Positions 8,778-17,823 of a stretch of DNA of 64,000 nt are shown piece after piece. The stretch comes from Agaricicola taiwanensis (GTDB lineage: Bacteria; Pseudomonadota; Alphaproteobacteria; Rhizobiales; Methylopilaceae). The DNA is taken from positions 1 to 64,000 of the forward strand of contig NZ_BMCP01000004.1 of assembly GCF_014635245.1 (NCBI RefSeq). The letters are read 5' to 3'. Position numbers and translations under genes: made by a program. Numbering within the stretch: the first letter of the stretch is position 1; the number at the start of each line of letters is the position of its first letter. Under the pieces are notes generated by a model, which saw nothing but the letters and a program-made list of their open reading frames with translations, was not told where the DNA came from and made no database searches.

Positions 8778-9818
8778 TCAGCTGCCGGCTGCTGTTATGG
8801 TCGTCCAGCTTCCGTCATCTGCCCGGCGTTTTCCCTGCAAGGCGGCCGCCAGATCATCGGCAAGTCTTTCGGTGAAAGAAATGCGGGTATGGTCATGGTC
8901 CCAGAAATGAATGTCGCTGCGCGTCAGATCTGACGGATAAAGATAGTCCACAGCGATTGCGTTACGGGCGCGAGCCAGTTCCTTCATTCGCTGCTTGCAT
9001 GCGGTGAGCATCGCTGCTCGATCGGAGCCTTCTTCGGGAAGTGCCGCAATGTGGAGCGGCATCATAACGAACATCAGCGTCGTGCGTGGTGACGCGACCT
9101 CGAGCAGATCGTCAAGGGCGTCGAGCTCGGGAAAGCGGCCTTCCTCAACCTGCATATCGCCGGCCTGCAACGCGGCCTTGTTTTGAACATGGATGGTGCT
9201 TGCGGCCCACAAACGCGAGCGGGCGGATTCCGCTGTCCAGGTGCTGTCGTCCTTCAGATCGTTGCGATAGCCGCTCGGATCCACATCCGGCTCGCGAAGA
9301 CCGACCGCGAACGAGAGCCGCTTGAAAACGAGCGTCAGCATGCGTCCATTGAGAACATGGGTGAGATGACCAACCAGATCATCGTCATAAAGCCATTCCG
9401 GGAGGGGGGATTCCGGATGGTACCGGGGCTGCTGCGGCAGGCACCACCTCGTATCGATGCCGTGCACGATCATCTTGGGTGTCACAAGCTGCCGAAAGAC
9501 GAGCTCGAGCACGCGTCTTTGCTCATAGGGTGTCGAGCCATGGATCGCCACATTAGCGAAATGGCCGCCGAGCTGCTTCTCGACAACGGCGGGAGCGACG
9601 TGGTGCAGCGTCGATGTTCCCACAAGGTAGGAGTCATAATCGCCGCTTCGCACGACAAGCGGCACGACAAAGCGGCGGTTGGCTTCGGTGGGAACGCTGC
9701 CGCCGAGGACGCCGATGGGTGAGATGCCGAGGGGGTCAACCAGCAGGATGATCAGCCATGCTGCCACGAGGGCCGCACCCGCTGTGCTCAGCAGAACCCG
9801 CACAAACTGCTGCCACAT
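8778..9818 (-). CDS. SGNH-hydrolase-like membrane-anchored partner of MBOAT
   Basis: 346-residue protein with one N-terminal membrane anchor (about residues 9-30) and a periplasmic domain. The fold resembles DltD/AlgX-type proteins that accompany MBOAT acyltransferases: VGTSTLHH corresponds to the nucleophile block, and a late D/H pair occurs in SDIHFWDHDHTR. It is the second gene of a two-gene unit, 10 nt after the MBOAT gene. It probably helps transfer O-acetyl groups to an exported polysaccharide. Not a canonical GDSL enzyme, so catalytic competence is uncertain. Confidence 0.7.
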   Translation of the reverse strand: MWQQFVRVLLSTAGAALVAAWLIILLVDPLGISPIGVLGGSVPTEANRRFVVPLVVRSGDYDSYLVGTSTLHHVAPAVVEKQLGGHFANVAIHGSTPYEQRRVLELVFRQLVTPKMIVHGIDTRWCLPQQPRYHPESPLPEWLYDDDLVGHLTHVLNGRMLTLVFKRLSFAVGLREPDVDPSGYRNDLKDDSTWTAESARSRLWAASTIHVQNKAALQAGDMQVEEGRFPELDALDDLLEVASPRTTLMFVMMPLHIAALPEEGSDRAAMLTACKQRMKELARARNAIAVDYLYPSDLTRSDIHFWDHDHTRISFTERLADDLAAALQGKRRADDGSWTTITAAGS

Positions 9819-9828
9819 GACCGATCCC

Positions 9829-11193
9829 TCAGAACTGGAAATAAATGAAGGTGACGGGCTGGCCGGTGCCCACCTCGAGCACGGCGGCGGTGAGGAGGAT
9901 GCCTGCGGCCATGGCGTACCCCAGTCTTGGGCGCAGCTTCTCCGACGTGAAAATGGTGGCCGACGGCCCGATCATGGAAATCGCGGCGGCTAGACCTATA
10001 AGCGCCCAGCTCTTTCCGCCGCCCCATCCACCGGCTCCGCCAAGACCCGCAAACATGCGTGAGGCCGACTCGAAGTCGACGGCCCGAAAGATCACCCAAC
10101 CCGCGAAGACGAAGGTCATGGTCAGGGCCCAGCTTGCAATCCCAGGCATCCTGATCCCGGTGAAAGACCATCCTCGGCAGAGAACGAGCGCTATCCCATG
10201 AAGAAGGCCCCAGACCACGAAGGTCCAGCCGGCGCCATGCCACAGGCCGCAGAGGGTCATGGTCGCCATGGTGGCAAGAACGTATCTGACGGGGCCGGAG
10301 CGGCTTCCGCCGAGGGGAATGTAGAAGTAGTCGCGGAAGAACCGCGACAATGTCATGTGCCAGCGCCGCCAGAAGTCCTGAATGTTTCTGGCGCGGTAGG
10401 GCACGTTGAAATTGTCGGGCAGCCTGAGGCCCATCATCAGGCCAATGCCTATGGCCATTTCCGAGTAGGCTGAGAAGTCGAAGAAGAGCTGGAAAGCGAA
10501 TGCGAAGGAGCCCGACCATGCCTCGCCAAAGAGCGGAACGGTCTGTGTCGCGGTGGCAAACGCATTATCCGCAACTGGGGCGAGCTTGTCGGCGATGAAG
10601 ATCTTCTTCGCCAAGCCCAGAACGAAGAGCGCCGCGCCGCGGCCGATCCGTTCTGCGCATCCCGGCCGTAAGGGATCCAGATCGAACTGCCACATGATTT
10701 CGCTCTGGCGGATGATTGGGCCGGCCACGAGCTGCGGAAAATACATCACGTAAAGCAGCATCCGCCTGAGCCCGTAGACCGGAGCCTCTCCGCGCCGGAG
10801 ATCGACGAGGTAGGTCACCAGGTGGAAGGTATAGAAGCTGATGCCGATGGGCAGGATCAGCGGACTGCGTGGAAGATCGGTGGCCAGAATGGTCTCGATG
10901 CTGGCAACGGCGAAGTCGGCATATTTGAACAGTGCAAGGATCAGGAGATTTCCCGCGATCGCCAGAGGCAGCAGAAGGCCATGTCCAGGACCTGCCATTC
11001 TGGCCGCCGCCCAACTGACGATCGTCTGCCCCACCATGAGCGGCAGAAAGCGGATGTCCCACCAGCCATAGAATATGGCCGAGGCGACAATCAGCACCCA
11101 CTCACGGGCCACCAGCCGGTGCGCCAACAGATAATAGAGCGCGAGCACCAAAGGCAGGAAGCCAAGTACGAACACCTGCGTCTGAAAAAGCAT
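9829..11193 (-). CDS. MBOAT-family O-acyltransferase (AlgI-like)
   Basis: 454-residue polytopic membrane protein of the AlgI/DltB/PatA class, moving acyl groups across the inner membrane for polysaccharide O-acetylation. Family marks include FYGWWDIRF near the N-terminus, FPQLVAGPIIR, DFSAYSEMAIGIG, FWRRWHMTLSRFFRDYFYIPLGG, and the catalytic His in GLWHGAGWTFVVWG. It leads the unit with the SGNH-like gene. No polysaccharide biosynthesis genes are adjacent, so the acceptor is unknown. Confidence 0.92.
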   Translation of the reverse strand: MLFQTQVFVLGFLPLVLALYYLLAHRLVAREWVLIVASAIFYGWWDIRFLPLMVGQTIVSWAAARMAGPGHGLLLPLAIAGNLLILALFKYADFAVASIETILATDLPRSPLILPIGISFYTFHLVTYLVDLRRGEAPVYGLRRMLLYVMYFPQLVAGPIIRQSEIMWQFDLDPLRPGCAERIGRGAALFVLGLAKKIFIADKLAPVADNAFATATQTVPLFGEAWSGSFAFAFQLFFDFSAYSEMAIGIGLMMGLRLPDNFNVPYRARNIQDFWRRWHMTLSRFFRDYFYIPLGGSRSGPVRYVLATMATMTLCGLWHGAGWTFVVWGLLHGIALVLCRGWSFTGIRMPGIASWALTMTFVFAGWVIFRAVDFESASRMFAGLGGAGGWGGGKSWALIGLAAAISMIGPSATIFTSEKLRPRLGYAMAAGILLTAAVLEVGTGQPVTFIYFQF

Positions 11194-11375
11194 GCGCGGT
11201 CCCCACCAGCGTGCCTAGCCTCTAGCGGTGCCAGGTGGTCGCCGCAAGCCGATGTAAATCTTCCTGCACAGCTTCCGAGCGCTCTTCGTTATGACGCAGA
11301 GGTGAGCGGTGTCGCTCTCGACGTCTCCGCAGGAGGTGCTAGCTTTCATCAGCAGATTTCGCGAGGGAGAGCACG

Positions 11376-11750
11376 ATGATCCAGTTGCGGGCAGTGACGG
11401 TTGGCGTTCTCGGTCTTTCACTTCTCGCCTCCGCCGCCATGGCGCACCATGGCTGGAGCTGGGCCGAGGCCGCTCAGGTCGAGCTTGAGGGCACGGTCCG
11501 GGAAATCTTCATCGGCCCGCCTCATCCGACGCTGCAGGTGGAAGCATCTGACGGCATGTGGACCGTGGAGCTGGGCAACCCCAGCCAGACAAAACGCGCG
11601 GGCTTCGTGGAAGGCTCGGCCAAAGTCGGCGACACATTGAAGGCTCTCGGCAACCGCTCGGAGGACGAAGGCGAAAAGCGGATGAAGGCGGTGCAGATCA
11701 CGGTGGGCGAGAAGACCTACGACATCTATCCGGAGCGTATCAAACGCTGA
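11376..11750 (+). CDS. Periplasmic DUF6152-family protein
   Basis: 124-residue exported protein. A signal peptide occupies residues 1-23 (ending ASAAMA), and the mature protein starts HHGWSW, typical of this family, then carries a small beta-rich domain with IGPPHPTLQV and a C-terminal TYDIYPERIKR. GAGGGAGA lies 6 nt before the ATG. It is followed 10 nt later by a four-helix membrane protein gene with which it is probably co-transcribed. The biochemical role is unknown. Confidence 0.8.
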   Translation: MIQLRAVTVGVLGLSLLASAAMAHHGWSWAEAAQVELEGTVREIFIGPPHPTLQVEASDGMWTVELGNPSQTKRAGFVEGSAKVGDTLKALGNRSEDEGEKRMKAVQITVGEKTYDIYPERIKR

Positions 11751-11760
11751 GCGCGCCGGC

Positions 11761-12234
11761 ATGGAGGCGCTTGCCGGGCTTTCCGAATGGCCGGTGGCGG
11801 AGGCGCTGCGGCGCAACGGCACCCTTTATCTTCTCGTCAATGCCGCTCATATCCTCGCGCTGGGAACGCTGATCGGCAGCATCCTCGTGCTGGACCTGCG
11901 CCTGCTTGGCCTGTTCCGGTCCGCTCCGCTCTCCCTCCTCGCCCCACCCTTGATGAAGGTGGCCGCCTGCGGCCTCGGCGGCGCGCTCATCACCGGCTTC
12001 CTGCTCTTCAGCGTGCGGCCAGTGAGCTATGTCGAAAACCCGGCCTTTCTCGCCAAGCTCGTCTTGATCGGGCTCGGTATCGCCAATGTGACGCTGGTGC
12101 ATTTTGGCCGGCACTGGCGGCTGTCGATCGACGGGGCAGCGGAGCCGGCCGCTCCCCTGAAGATCTTCGCGGCCGCATCCATCGCCATCTGGACGGGTGC
12201 TGTCATCGCCGGCCGCTGGATCGGCTTTCTCTGA
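11761..12234 (+). CDS. Four-helix membrane protein (DUF6644/DUF2214-like)
   Basis: 157-residue inner-membrane protein with four hydrophobic segments (about 22-45, 65-85, 95-115, 134-155). His residues near helix ends (NAAHILALG, VHFGRHWR) are reminiscent of haem- or quinone-associated proteins but no defined motif was found. It pairs with the preceding exported protein; this two-gene arrangement recurs in proteobacteria as far as I know. It converges with the lpoA-like gene, 12 nt apart. Confidence 0.7.
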   Translation: MEALAGLSEWPVAEALRRNGTLYLLVNAAHILALGTLIGSILVLDLRLLGLFRSAPLSLLAPPLMKVAACGLGGALITGFLLFSVRPVSYVENPAFLAKLVLIGLGIANVTLVHFGRHWRLSIDGAAEPAAPLKIFAAASIAIWTGAVIAGRWIGFL

Positions 12235-12246
12235 GGCGGACGCCGC

Positions 12247-13437
12247 CTACAGACCGGCCGATGCGAAGCTGCGAGGCGCGGGAGCGACCACACGGGTGGT
12301 GCCGCCGCCGACCTCAAGCACCGCCAGCCCCCGCTGGATGGTGCCGTTGGGCCGGAAGCGGAACAGGCCGTCGACGCCGCTGAAGCCGGAGCTGTTGGTG
12401 AGCACGCCGGGGCTGAAGCGTTGCATCCCCTGCGTCTGCACCAGGGCGGCGATCAGGGTGACGGAATCATAGGCGAGCGAGGCGGTGCGCACGGGATCGG
12501 AGCCGTAACGCGCGCGGTAGCGCGAGGAGAAGCTCTGCCACATGGCCTTGTCGGCACCCGCGAAACGCGCGCCGGCCATGACCGGCGAGGAAAGAAGCGC
12601 CGGATCGTCCCACAGGCCGGTGCCGAGCAGCATGGCCCGGCGCGTATCGACGCCGGCCGCAGTCATGGCCTGGACGAGACCGGGCACGACCGAGGCCGAT
12701 CCCGGAACGAAGATCGCGTCTGCCGATGTGCCGGCGGTGGCGGCGAAGCGCTTGGCCGCGGCCTGGGCCCCCGCCTGGTCCGCCGGATAGCGCTCGAAGG
12801 CGACAAGACGGCCGCCGACGCGTGCCACGGTTTCCTTGAAAGCGGCCTCCACGACGGTGCCATAGGCATTGTCGGGCACGAGGCCGGCGAAGGATTTGCG
12901 GCCGGACTGGCTGGCGTGCTCGACGATGCGCTCCACATCGCCTTGTGGCGGGAAGCTCAGGAGATAGACGCCGCTGCCGGCAACGCTGGCATCGGTGGAA
13001 TAGCCGATGACAGGCACATTGGCCTGCCGCGCCACGCCGCCCACGGCGGCGACGCTCTGGGCAAAGAGCGGCCCGAGGATCACTTCCGCGCCCTCGTTGA
13101 TGGCGGCCTGCGCCGCCTCGGCGGCGCCCTGCGGCGTGCCTTTGTCGTCCTTCACCAGAAGCTGGATGTTGGGATTGTTGAACTCGGCCAGGGCCATCTC
13201 GGCGGCGTTGCGCAGCGAGGTCGCGGTCGGTGCGCCGGTGCCGGTCTGCGGCAGGAGCAGCGCGACCTTGACCTGGCCCTGGCCCATGACGTCGCCCAGC
13301 GCCCTCGTTTCCACAGCGGTGGTGGGGGCTGAGAGGAGCCCGGAACCCGTGTTGTCGGAGACCGACTGGCAGCCAGCAAGGGCGAGGGAAGCAAAGCCGG
13401 CCAGTGACAGGAACCGGCGGCGGGAAACAACAGCCAT
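12247..13437 (-). CDS. Penicillin-binding protein activator (LpoA C-domain-like lipoprotein)
   Basis: 396-residue lipoprotein with a type I periplasmic-binding fold. The lipobox LALAGC is near residue 23, after RRRFLSLAG. The domain begins KVALLLPQTG and carries LVKDDKGTPQGA and ILGPLFAQSV, as in the LpoA/YraM C-terminal domain. It lacks the N-terminal TPR domain of E. coli LpoA, as alphaproteobacterial versions do. It is divergent from rsmI-yraN, the same neighbourhood as E. coli lpoA. Start 13437 is set by the signal peptide; a far longer upstream reading runs antisense to rsmI and is rejected. Confidence 0.85.
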   Translation of the reverse strand: MAVVSRRRFLSLAGFASLALAGCQSVSDNTGSGLLSAPTTAVETRALGDVMGQGQVKVALLLPQTGTGAPTATSLRNAAEMALAEFNNPNIQLLVKDDKGTPQGAAEAAQAAINEGAEVILGPLFAQSVAAVGGVARQANVPVIGYSTDASVAGSGVYLLSFPPQGDVERIVEHASQSGRKSFAGLVPDNAYGTVVEAAFKETVARVGGRLVAFERYPADQAGAQAAAKRFAATAGTSADAIFVPGSASVVPGLVQAMTAAGVDTRRAMLLGTGLWDDPALLSSPVMAGARFAGADKAMWQSFSSRYRARYGSDPVRTASLAYDSVTLIAALVQTQGMQRFSPGVLTNSSGFSGVDGLFRFRPNGTIQRGLAVLEVGGGTTRVVAPAPRSFASAGL

Positions 13438-13542
13438 GATGAGGCCTCGATTGGAATATGCGCGAAATGCGGAACCTTCGCGTTGCGGTCGCGCCGGTCC
13501 CGGTCGTAAGGTCAGCCTCTTTGGTAACCAGTCCCGCCGCAG

Positions 13543-14475
13543 ATGCCAAGCACCCCCTCGCCAAACCGTGATCGCACCGAGATGCGTGTGCGCCGCTTTC
13601 TCATCGGCGGTCATGCCTTTCCCGCGCGGGCACTGGCGCCGGGCCTGCATGTCGTGGCGACACCCATCGGCAACCTGAAAGACGTCTCCCTTCGTGCGCT
13701 GGAGACATTGGCGGGCGCCGATGCGGTGCTGGCGGAGGACACCCGTGTCTCGCGCAAGCTGCTTGATGCCTATGGCATCGAGACGCCGCTCATATCCTAT
13801 CATGACCACAACGCGGCGGAGATGCGCCCGCGCATCCTGGCGCGTCTCGCCGCCGGCGAGGCGCTGGCGCAGATTTCCGACGCCGGCACGCCGCTGGTCT
13901 CCGATCCCGGCTTCAAGCTCGTCCGGGCCGCGGCGGAGGAGGGGCTGTTCGTCTCCACCGTTCCCGGCGCCTCGGCGGTGCTGACGGGCCTCGTGCTGGC
14001 GGGCCTGCCGACCGACGCTTTTTTCTTCGCGGGCTTCCTGCCGCCCAAATCGGGGGCTCGGCGCAATCGGCTGACGGAGGTTGCGAAGGTGCCGGGCACG
14101 CTGGTGTTCTTTGAGACCGGCCCGCGCCTTGCCGCCATGCTGGCCGATGCGCGTGATGTCCTGGGCGATCGTCCGGCCGCCGTTGCGCGAGAGCTGACCA
14201 AGGCTTTCGAAGAGGTGCGGCGGGACAACCTCACGGCGCTGGCCGCGCATTATGCGACGGCCGGCGGGCCCAAGGGAGAGATCGTCGTGGTCATCGGCCC
14301 TCCGGCACCGGCGGAGGCGCCTGACGAGGCCGATCTCGACCGGCTGATTACGGAGTCGCTGCAGAGCCTGTCCGTGAAGGACGCCGCCGCCGAGATCGCC
14401 AAGGAAACCGGCCTGCCGCGACGCGAGGTTTATGCCCGCGCCCTCGTGCTGGCGAAAGGCGGCGCCGCCCAATGA
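13543..14475 (+). CDS. rsmI: 16S rRNA (cytidine-1402-2'-O)-methyltransferase
   Basis: 310-residue SAM-dependent methyltransferase that 2'-O-methylates C1402 of 16S rRNA. The tetrapyrrole-methylase fold is clear: LHVVATPIGNLKDVSLRALE, LAEDTRVSRKLL, ISDAGTPLVSDPG, PGASAVLTGLVLAGLP and the acidic/helical C-terminus ending KETGLPRREVYARAL. The N-terminus is about 30 residues longer than E. coli RsmI; an internal ATG at 13582 is an alternative start. It overlaps yraN by 4 nt. Confidence 0.95.
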   Translation: MPSTPSPNRDRTEMRVRRFLIGGHAFPARALAPGLHVVATPIGNLKDVSLRALETLAGADAVLAEDTRVSRKLLDAYGIETPLISYHDHNAAEMRPRILARLAAGEALAQISDAGTPLVSDPGFKLVRAAAEEGLFVSTVPGASAVLTGLVLAGLPTDAFFFAGFLPPKSGARRNRLTEVAKVPGTLVFFETGPRLAAMLADARDVLGDRPAAVARELTKAFEEVRRDNLTALAAHYATAGGPKGEIVVVIGPPAPAEAPDEADLDRLITESLQSLSVKDAAAEIAKETGLPRREVYARALVLAKGGAAQ

Positions 14476-14843
14476 GAAGCGCGGCCGACCGCCGCCTGTC
14501 AGAAGCCGGCGGCCGCCGCAGCGAGACTGTTGCCGCCTGGTGGCTGCGCCTCAAGGGCTACCGGATCCTGGCGCGGCGGCTGAAGACGCCGATGGGCGAG
14601 GTGGATCTGGTGGTGCAGCGGGGGCAAAGCCTTGTCTTCGTGGAGGTAAAAGCGCGTTCGACGCTCGATCTTGCCGCCGAGGCGCTGACGCCGCGCCAGC
14701 GCGAGCGGATCGTGCAGGCCGCGCGCGGCTATCTCGCCCGCAATCCGCATTATGGCGGCCATAACATCCGTTTCGACCTCCTGCTTATTGCGCCGGGCCG
14801 CCTGCCGCGCCACATCGTACAGGCCTTCGACGCTTCCTTCTGA
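14472..14843 (+). CDS. yraN: UPF0102 family protein YraN (restriction-endonuclease-like fold)
   Basis: 123-residue YraN-family protein. The nuclease-like core is visible as [20 protein letters not shown], then VFVEVKARS with the E-x-K of this fold, and IRFDLLLI. The biological role is not established. It overlaps the rsmI stop with an ATGA junction, giving the conserved rsmI-yraN pairing, and is followed 20 nt later by gshB. Confidence 0.93.
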   Translation: MRSAADRRLSEAGGRRSETVAAWWLRLKGYRILARRLKTPMGEVDLVVQRGQSLVFVEVKARSTLDLAAEALTPRQRERIVQAARGYLARNPHYGGHNIRFDLLLIAPGRLPRHIVQAFDASF

Positions 14844-14863
14844 TCCTTCCCTTGGAGTTTCCC

Positions 14864-15805
14864 ATGTCCCTCCGTGTCGCTGTCCAGATGGACCCCATCG
14901 AGCGCATCAACATCAGCGGCGACAGCACCTTCGCGCTCATGCTGGAAGCGCAGGCGCGCGGCCACGAGCTTTCGGTCTACACACCCGACCGGCTGTCGCT
15001 TTCCGGCAGCAACGTAGTGACGACGTTGCGGCCGGCTGAGGTGCGCGACACGGCCGGCGATCATGTCACTTTAGGTGACGAGCGGCGGGTCGATCTTGCC
15101 GATTTCGACGTGGTTATGCTGCGGCAGGACCCGCCCTTCGACATGGCCTATATCACCACCACCCATCTTCTGGAGCGGCTGCAGCCCAAGGTGCTTGTGG
15201 CCAATGATCCCGCCCATGTGCGCAACGCGCCGGAGAAGATCTTCGTCACCCTGTTCCCCGAGCTGATGCCGGAGACGCTGATCACCCGCGACAGGGCCGA
15301 GATCGAGGCGTTCCGCCGCGAGCATGGCGACATCGTCATGAAGCCGCTCTACGGCAACGGCGGCGCGGCGGTGTTCAAGGTCGCGGTGCGTGATCCCAAC
15401 TTCGGCTCGCTCTATGACCTGTTCGCGGCCACCTTCCGCGAGCCGTGGGTGGTGCAGGCTTTCCTGCCGAAGGTCAGCCAGGGCGACAAGCGCATCATCC
15501 TGATCGACGGTGAGTTCGCCGGCGCGGTCAACCGCGTGCCTGCCGAGGATGACATCCGCTCCAACATGGTGCGCGGCGGCGCGGCCAAGGAGACCGAGCT
15601 GAGCGATCGCGAACGTGAGATCTGCGCCCGCATCGGCCCAGCGCTGCGCGAGAGAGGGCTCCTCTTCACCGGCATCGATGTGATCGACGGCAAGCTGACC
15701 GAGATCAACGTGACGTCCCCGACGGGCATCCGCGCGGTGAAGAAGCTGGGCGGTCCCGACATCGCCGCCATGTTCTGGGATGCCGTGGAGAAGAAGCGGG
15801 CCTGA
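14864..15805 (+). CDS. gshB: Glutathione synthetase
   Basis: 313-residue ATP-grasp enzyme joining gamma-glutamylcysteine and glycine. Features in order: [19 protein letters not shown] at the N-terminus, [26 protein letters not shown] (ATP-binding grasp), [17 protein letters not shown], and the ending [13 protein letters not shown]. Start ATG 14864 has GGAG 6-9 nt upstream. Length is normal. It probably forms one transcript with rsmI and yraN. Confidence 0.97.
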   Translation: MSLRVAVQMDPIERINISGDSTFALMLEAQARGHELSVYTPDRLSLSGSNVVTTLRPAEVRDTAGDHVTLGDERRVDLADFDVVMLRQDPPFDMAYITTTHLLERLQPKVLVANDPAHVRNAPEKIFVTLFPELMPETLITRDRAEIEAFRREHGDIVMKPLYGNGGAAVFKVAVRDPNFGSLYDLFAATFREPWVVQAFLPKVSQGDKRIILIDGEFAGAVNRVPAEDDIRSNMVRGGAAKETELSDREREICARIGPALRERGLLFTGIDVIDGKLTEINVTSPTGIRAVKKLGGPDIAAMFWDAVEKKRA

Positions 15806-15853
15806 AGCCTATTCAAATGGCCGGTTTTATGGAGGTCGGTGCTCGGAGCTCGA

Positions 15854-16444
15854 TCAAGGGATCGCTCTTCCGGTAGAGAGAACCAACCGCATGGCACAGC
15901 GGTCCTTTCGCAGAAAACCGTTGGCGGCCTCGGCCTCCAGGATAGCTGCGAGCCGTGGTCCCAGCTGGCCAGGTTTCAGCGTGGCGAACCCCATGCTTGC
16001 ATAAAAGGCCTCATTCCAGGCAAGCCGGCGGAACGTTGTCAGCGTCACAGCCTCGAAACTGTTGGCCTCGGCCCAGGCGATAGCCGTTGCAAGAAGCGTC
16101 CGTCCAATGCCTTGGCCCTGGCTGCCGTGGCGCACGGCCAGTTCCCGGATATGCAGTTCCGGCACTGTTCTTTCGGCGCTGAGAAAGCCGAGCGGCTCGT
16201 CGAGGTCATCGACCGCCACCCATGATGCGCCCTGCCGAATGAGCGCGCGGTGTTCATTCGCCGTCAGCACGTCATCATCCGCGATCCAGGCAAGCTTCGG
16301 CAGCGTGCGGAAGATTTCGCCCGCCGAACGTTCGATGGCGGGCAGGCGCAGCGCGTCATCTTCACGAGCGGGACGGATGGTGGCATGCATGATGCCGCAA
16401 TAGGCTGAAGCCCGCGCTACGTCCACATCCTTCGCCTGCGTCAT
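15854..16444 (-). CDS. GNAT-family acetyltransferase
   Basis: 196-residue GNAT. IRPAREDDALRLPAIERSAGE opens the domain; the acetyl-CoA loop is GSQGQGIGRTLL, followed by WNEAFYASMGFATL. Substrate is unknown; small-molecule amine acetylation is the family norm. The first possible start is 16444; an internal ATG at 16390 (MHATIRPA) coincides with the start of the fold and may be the true one, as neither has a strong ribosome site. Confidence 0.8.
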   Translation of the reverse strand: MTQAKDVDVARASAYCGIMHATIRPAREDDALRLPAIERSAGEIFRTLPKLAWIADDDVLTANEHRALIRQGASWVAVDDLDEPLGFLSAERTVPELHIRELAVRHGSQGQGIGRTLLATAIAWAEANSFEAVTLTTFRRLAWNEAFYASMGFATLKPGQLGPRLAAILEAEAANGFLRKDRCAMRLVLSTGRAIP

Positions 16445-16535
16445 CCGAGCTGCGGCAAGGTTCTGCGGCCATGAATTTTACGTTTGGCTCTGCTACTGTG
16501 TGGTCAACAGGGTTCCACAGGGCAGGGTACGTTCA

Positions 16536-17717
16536 ATGTCATCACGCGGGGGTTCAGCCGCATCCCCCAGCGCGCCAAGGGTCGCGTTGGTCAGGGACAG
16601 CGCCAGCATGAAGGCGGACGAGCCGCGATGGCGGCGGCTGGTGGATGCCGCCAGGGGAACCGCGCCTTTCCAGACCTTTGACTGGCTCTACGCATCGGCG
16701 AAAGCCTGCGAGGATCGCGGCGGGGGCATCGCCATCGTGACGGTGACGCGCGATGGCGAACTGACGGTTGCCGTCCCTCTCGCCATCGAGAAGGAGATGG
16801 GCGTCACGGTGGCGCGCTGGCTGGGCGAGCCCCTGATCCAATATGGCGATGCCGTCGTCAGCCGCGATGCGGGGCCCTCGGACATCGAGGCCGCCTCTTC
16901 CGCAATGCGGAAGCTGCCAGTAGATGTGCTGCTGCTGAAGAACGTCCGCAAGGGCAGCATGGTGAACGGTGTGCTGTCATCCAGCGGCGCGGCTGCGATC
17001 TCGGATGAGACGGCGCGCTACCTCGACCTTCGCACCCTCACCGCATCGGAGGATTTCGCCGCCTGGACGCGGAATTCCGCCGCCAAACGCGCCGGCTCGG
17101 CCGCGCGGCGTCTGGCCAAACTGGGTGAGATATCCTTCATCGCCGTCGAAGGCGAAGAGGCCCGCGACTGGGCGCGGGCGGCGCTGGCGCTGAAGCGCCA
17201 ATGGCTGACCGAACGCGGCATCGTCGGCACGCCGCTGCACGACGACCGCCTCTGCGAGATGATGATTGGGCTGAGCGCGGCCCCGGGCTGCATGGTCTCG
17301 GTGCTGACGCTTGATGGCAAACTGGCCGCCGCGGAAATCGGCTTCTTCCACGAAGGGCACTATGCGGCCTATCTCGGCGCCTTCGACAGCGCCCTGCACA
17401 AATATTCGCCCGGCCTCGTGCAGATGCTCTACACCATCGAGGAATGCCGGAGGCGGGGCGTCGCCATCTATGATCTCCTGCCGCCGGACGATGAGTACAA
17501 GGTGCGCTGGACATCCCACGCGGCCGGCACGGCAACCTTCGCTGAAGCGCGAACCGCGCTCGGGCGTGCCTATCTCCAGATCGCGCGGCTGAGGCCGGCG
17601 GTGAAGAAACTTTACCACCGGCTGCCGCAGCAGGTCCGGGCAGGCGCCCGCCGGTCGCTCTCACGGGTGATGCCATGGGCTGTCGTCGCCGCCGTGGCGG
17701 ATGCGGCGCTGTCGTGA
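16536..17717 (+). CDS. CelD/BcsL-type GNAT acetyltransferase
   Basis: About 393 residues, matching the BioF2-like/CelD acetyltransferase fold found in exopolysaccharide and cellulose-related loci. Marks: FQTFDWLYASAKACED near residue 45, DVLLLKNVRKGS, then the second GNAT half with HKYSPGLVQMLYTIEECRRRG and DLLPPDDEYKVRW, typical of the family. A GTG at 16500 gives a 12-residue longer version; ATG 16536 is preferred. Its 3' end lies just before the map remnant at 17754, so it marks the native left boundary of the putative replaced block. Confidence 0.8.
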   Translation: MSSRGGSAASPSAPRVALVRDSASMKADEPRWRRLVDAARGTAPFQTFDWLYASAKACEDRGGGIAIVTVTRDGELTVAVPLAIEKEMGVTVARWLGEPLIQYGDAVVSRDAGPSDIEAASSAMRKLPVDVLLLKNVRKGSMVNGVLSSSGAAAISDETARYLDLRTLTASEDFAAWTRNSAAKRAGSAARRLAKLGEISFIAVEGEEARDWARAALALKRQWLTERGIVGTPLHDDRLCEMMIGLSAAPGCMVSVLTLDGKLAAAEIGFFHEGHYAAYLGAFDSALHKYSPGLVQMLYTIEECRRRGVAIYDLLPPDDEYKVRWTSHAAGTATFAEARTALGRAYLQIARLRPAVKKLYHRLPQQVRAGARRSLSRVMPWAVVAAVADAALS

Positions 17718-17753
17718 ACTGTATGAGCCAAGCCGCCGTTTTTTAAGCCGCAG

Positions 17754-17823
17754 GTGAGGATCAGCAGACCGCTTCTGGTCATCACAGTGCTCATACTGAA
17801 CAGTGAGCGCTCGGGGGTTCGCT
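17754..17823 (-). pseudogene. Decayed 3' end of a second map gene (scar)
   Basis: About 70 bp align with the 3' end of the intact map gene (18829-18902), including GTGAGGATCAGC and CTCATACTGAAC in the plus-strand reading. On the minus strand it still spells SEPPSAHC..., then loses frame through small indels and hits stops. Its orientation matches map, with the former gene end facing left. It abuts the stop of the Bug-like gene. I read it as the leftover end of the original map gene. Confidence 0.75.

Noticed and set aside
13438..14472. Upstream extension of the lpoA-like gene across rsmI
   Set aside because: The extension is antisense to a clear rsmI; the lipobox signal peptide sets the true start at 13437.
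17701..17744. Possible terminator after the CelD-like gene (CGGCG...CGCCG then six T residues)
   Set aside because: The stem is only 5 bp with a 25-nt loop. The T run is suggestive but the hairpin is too weak to list.
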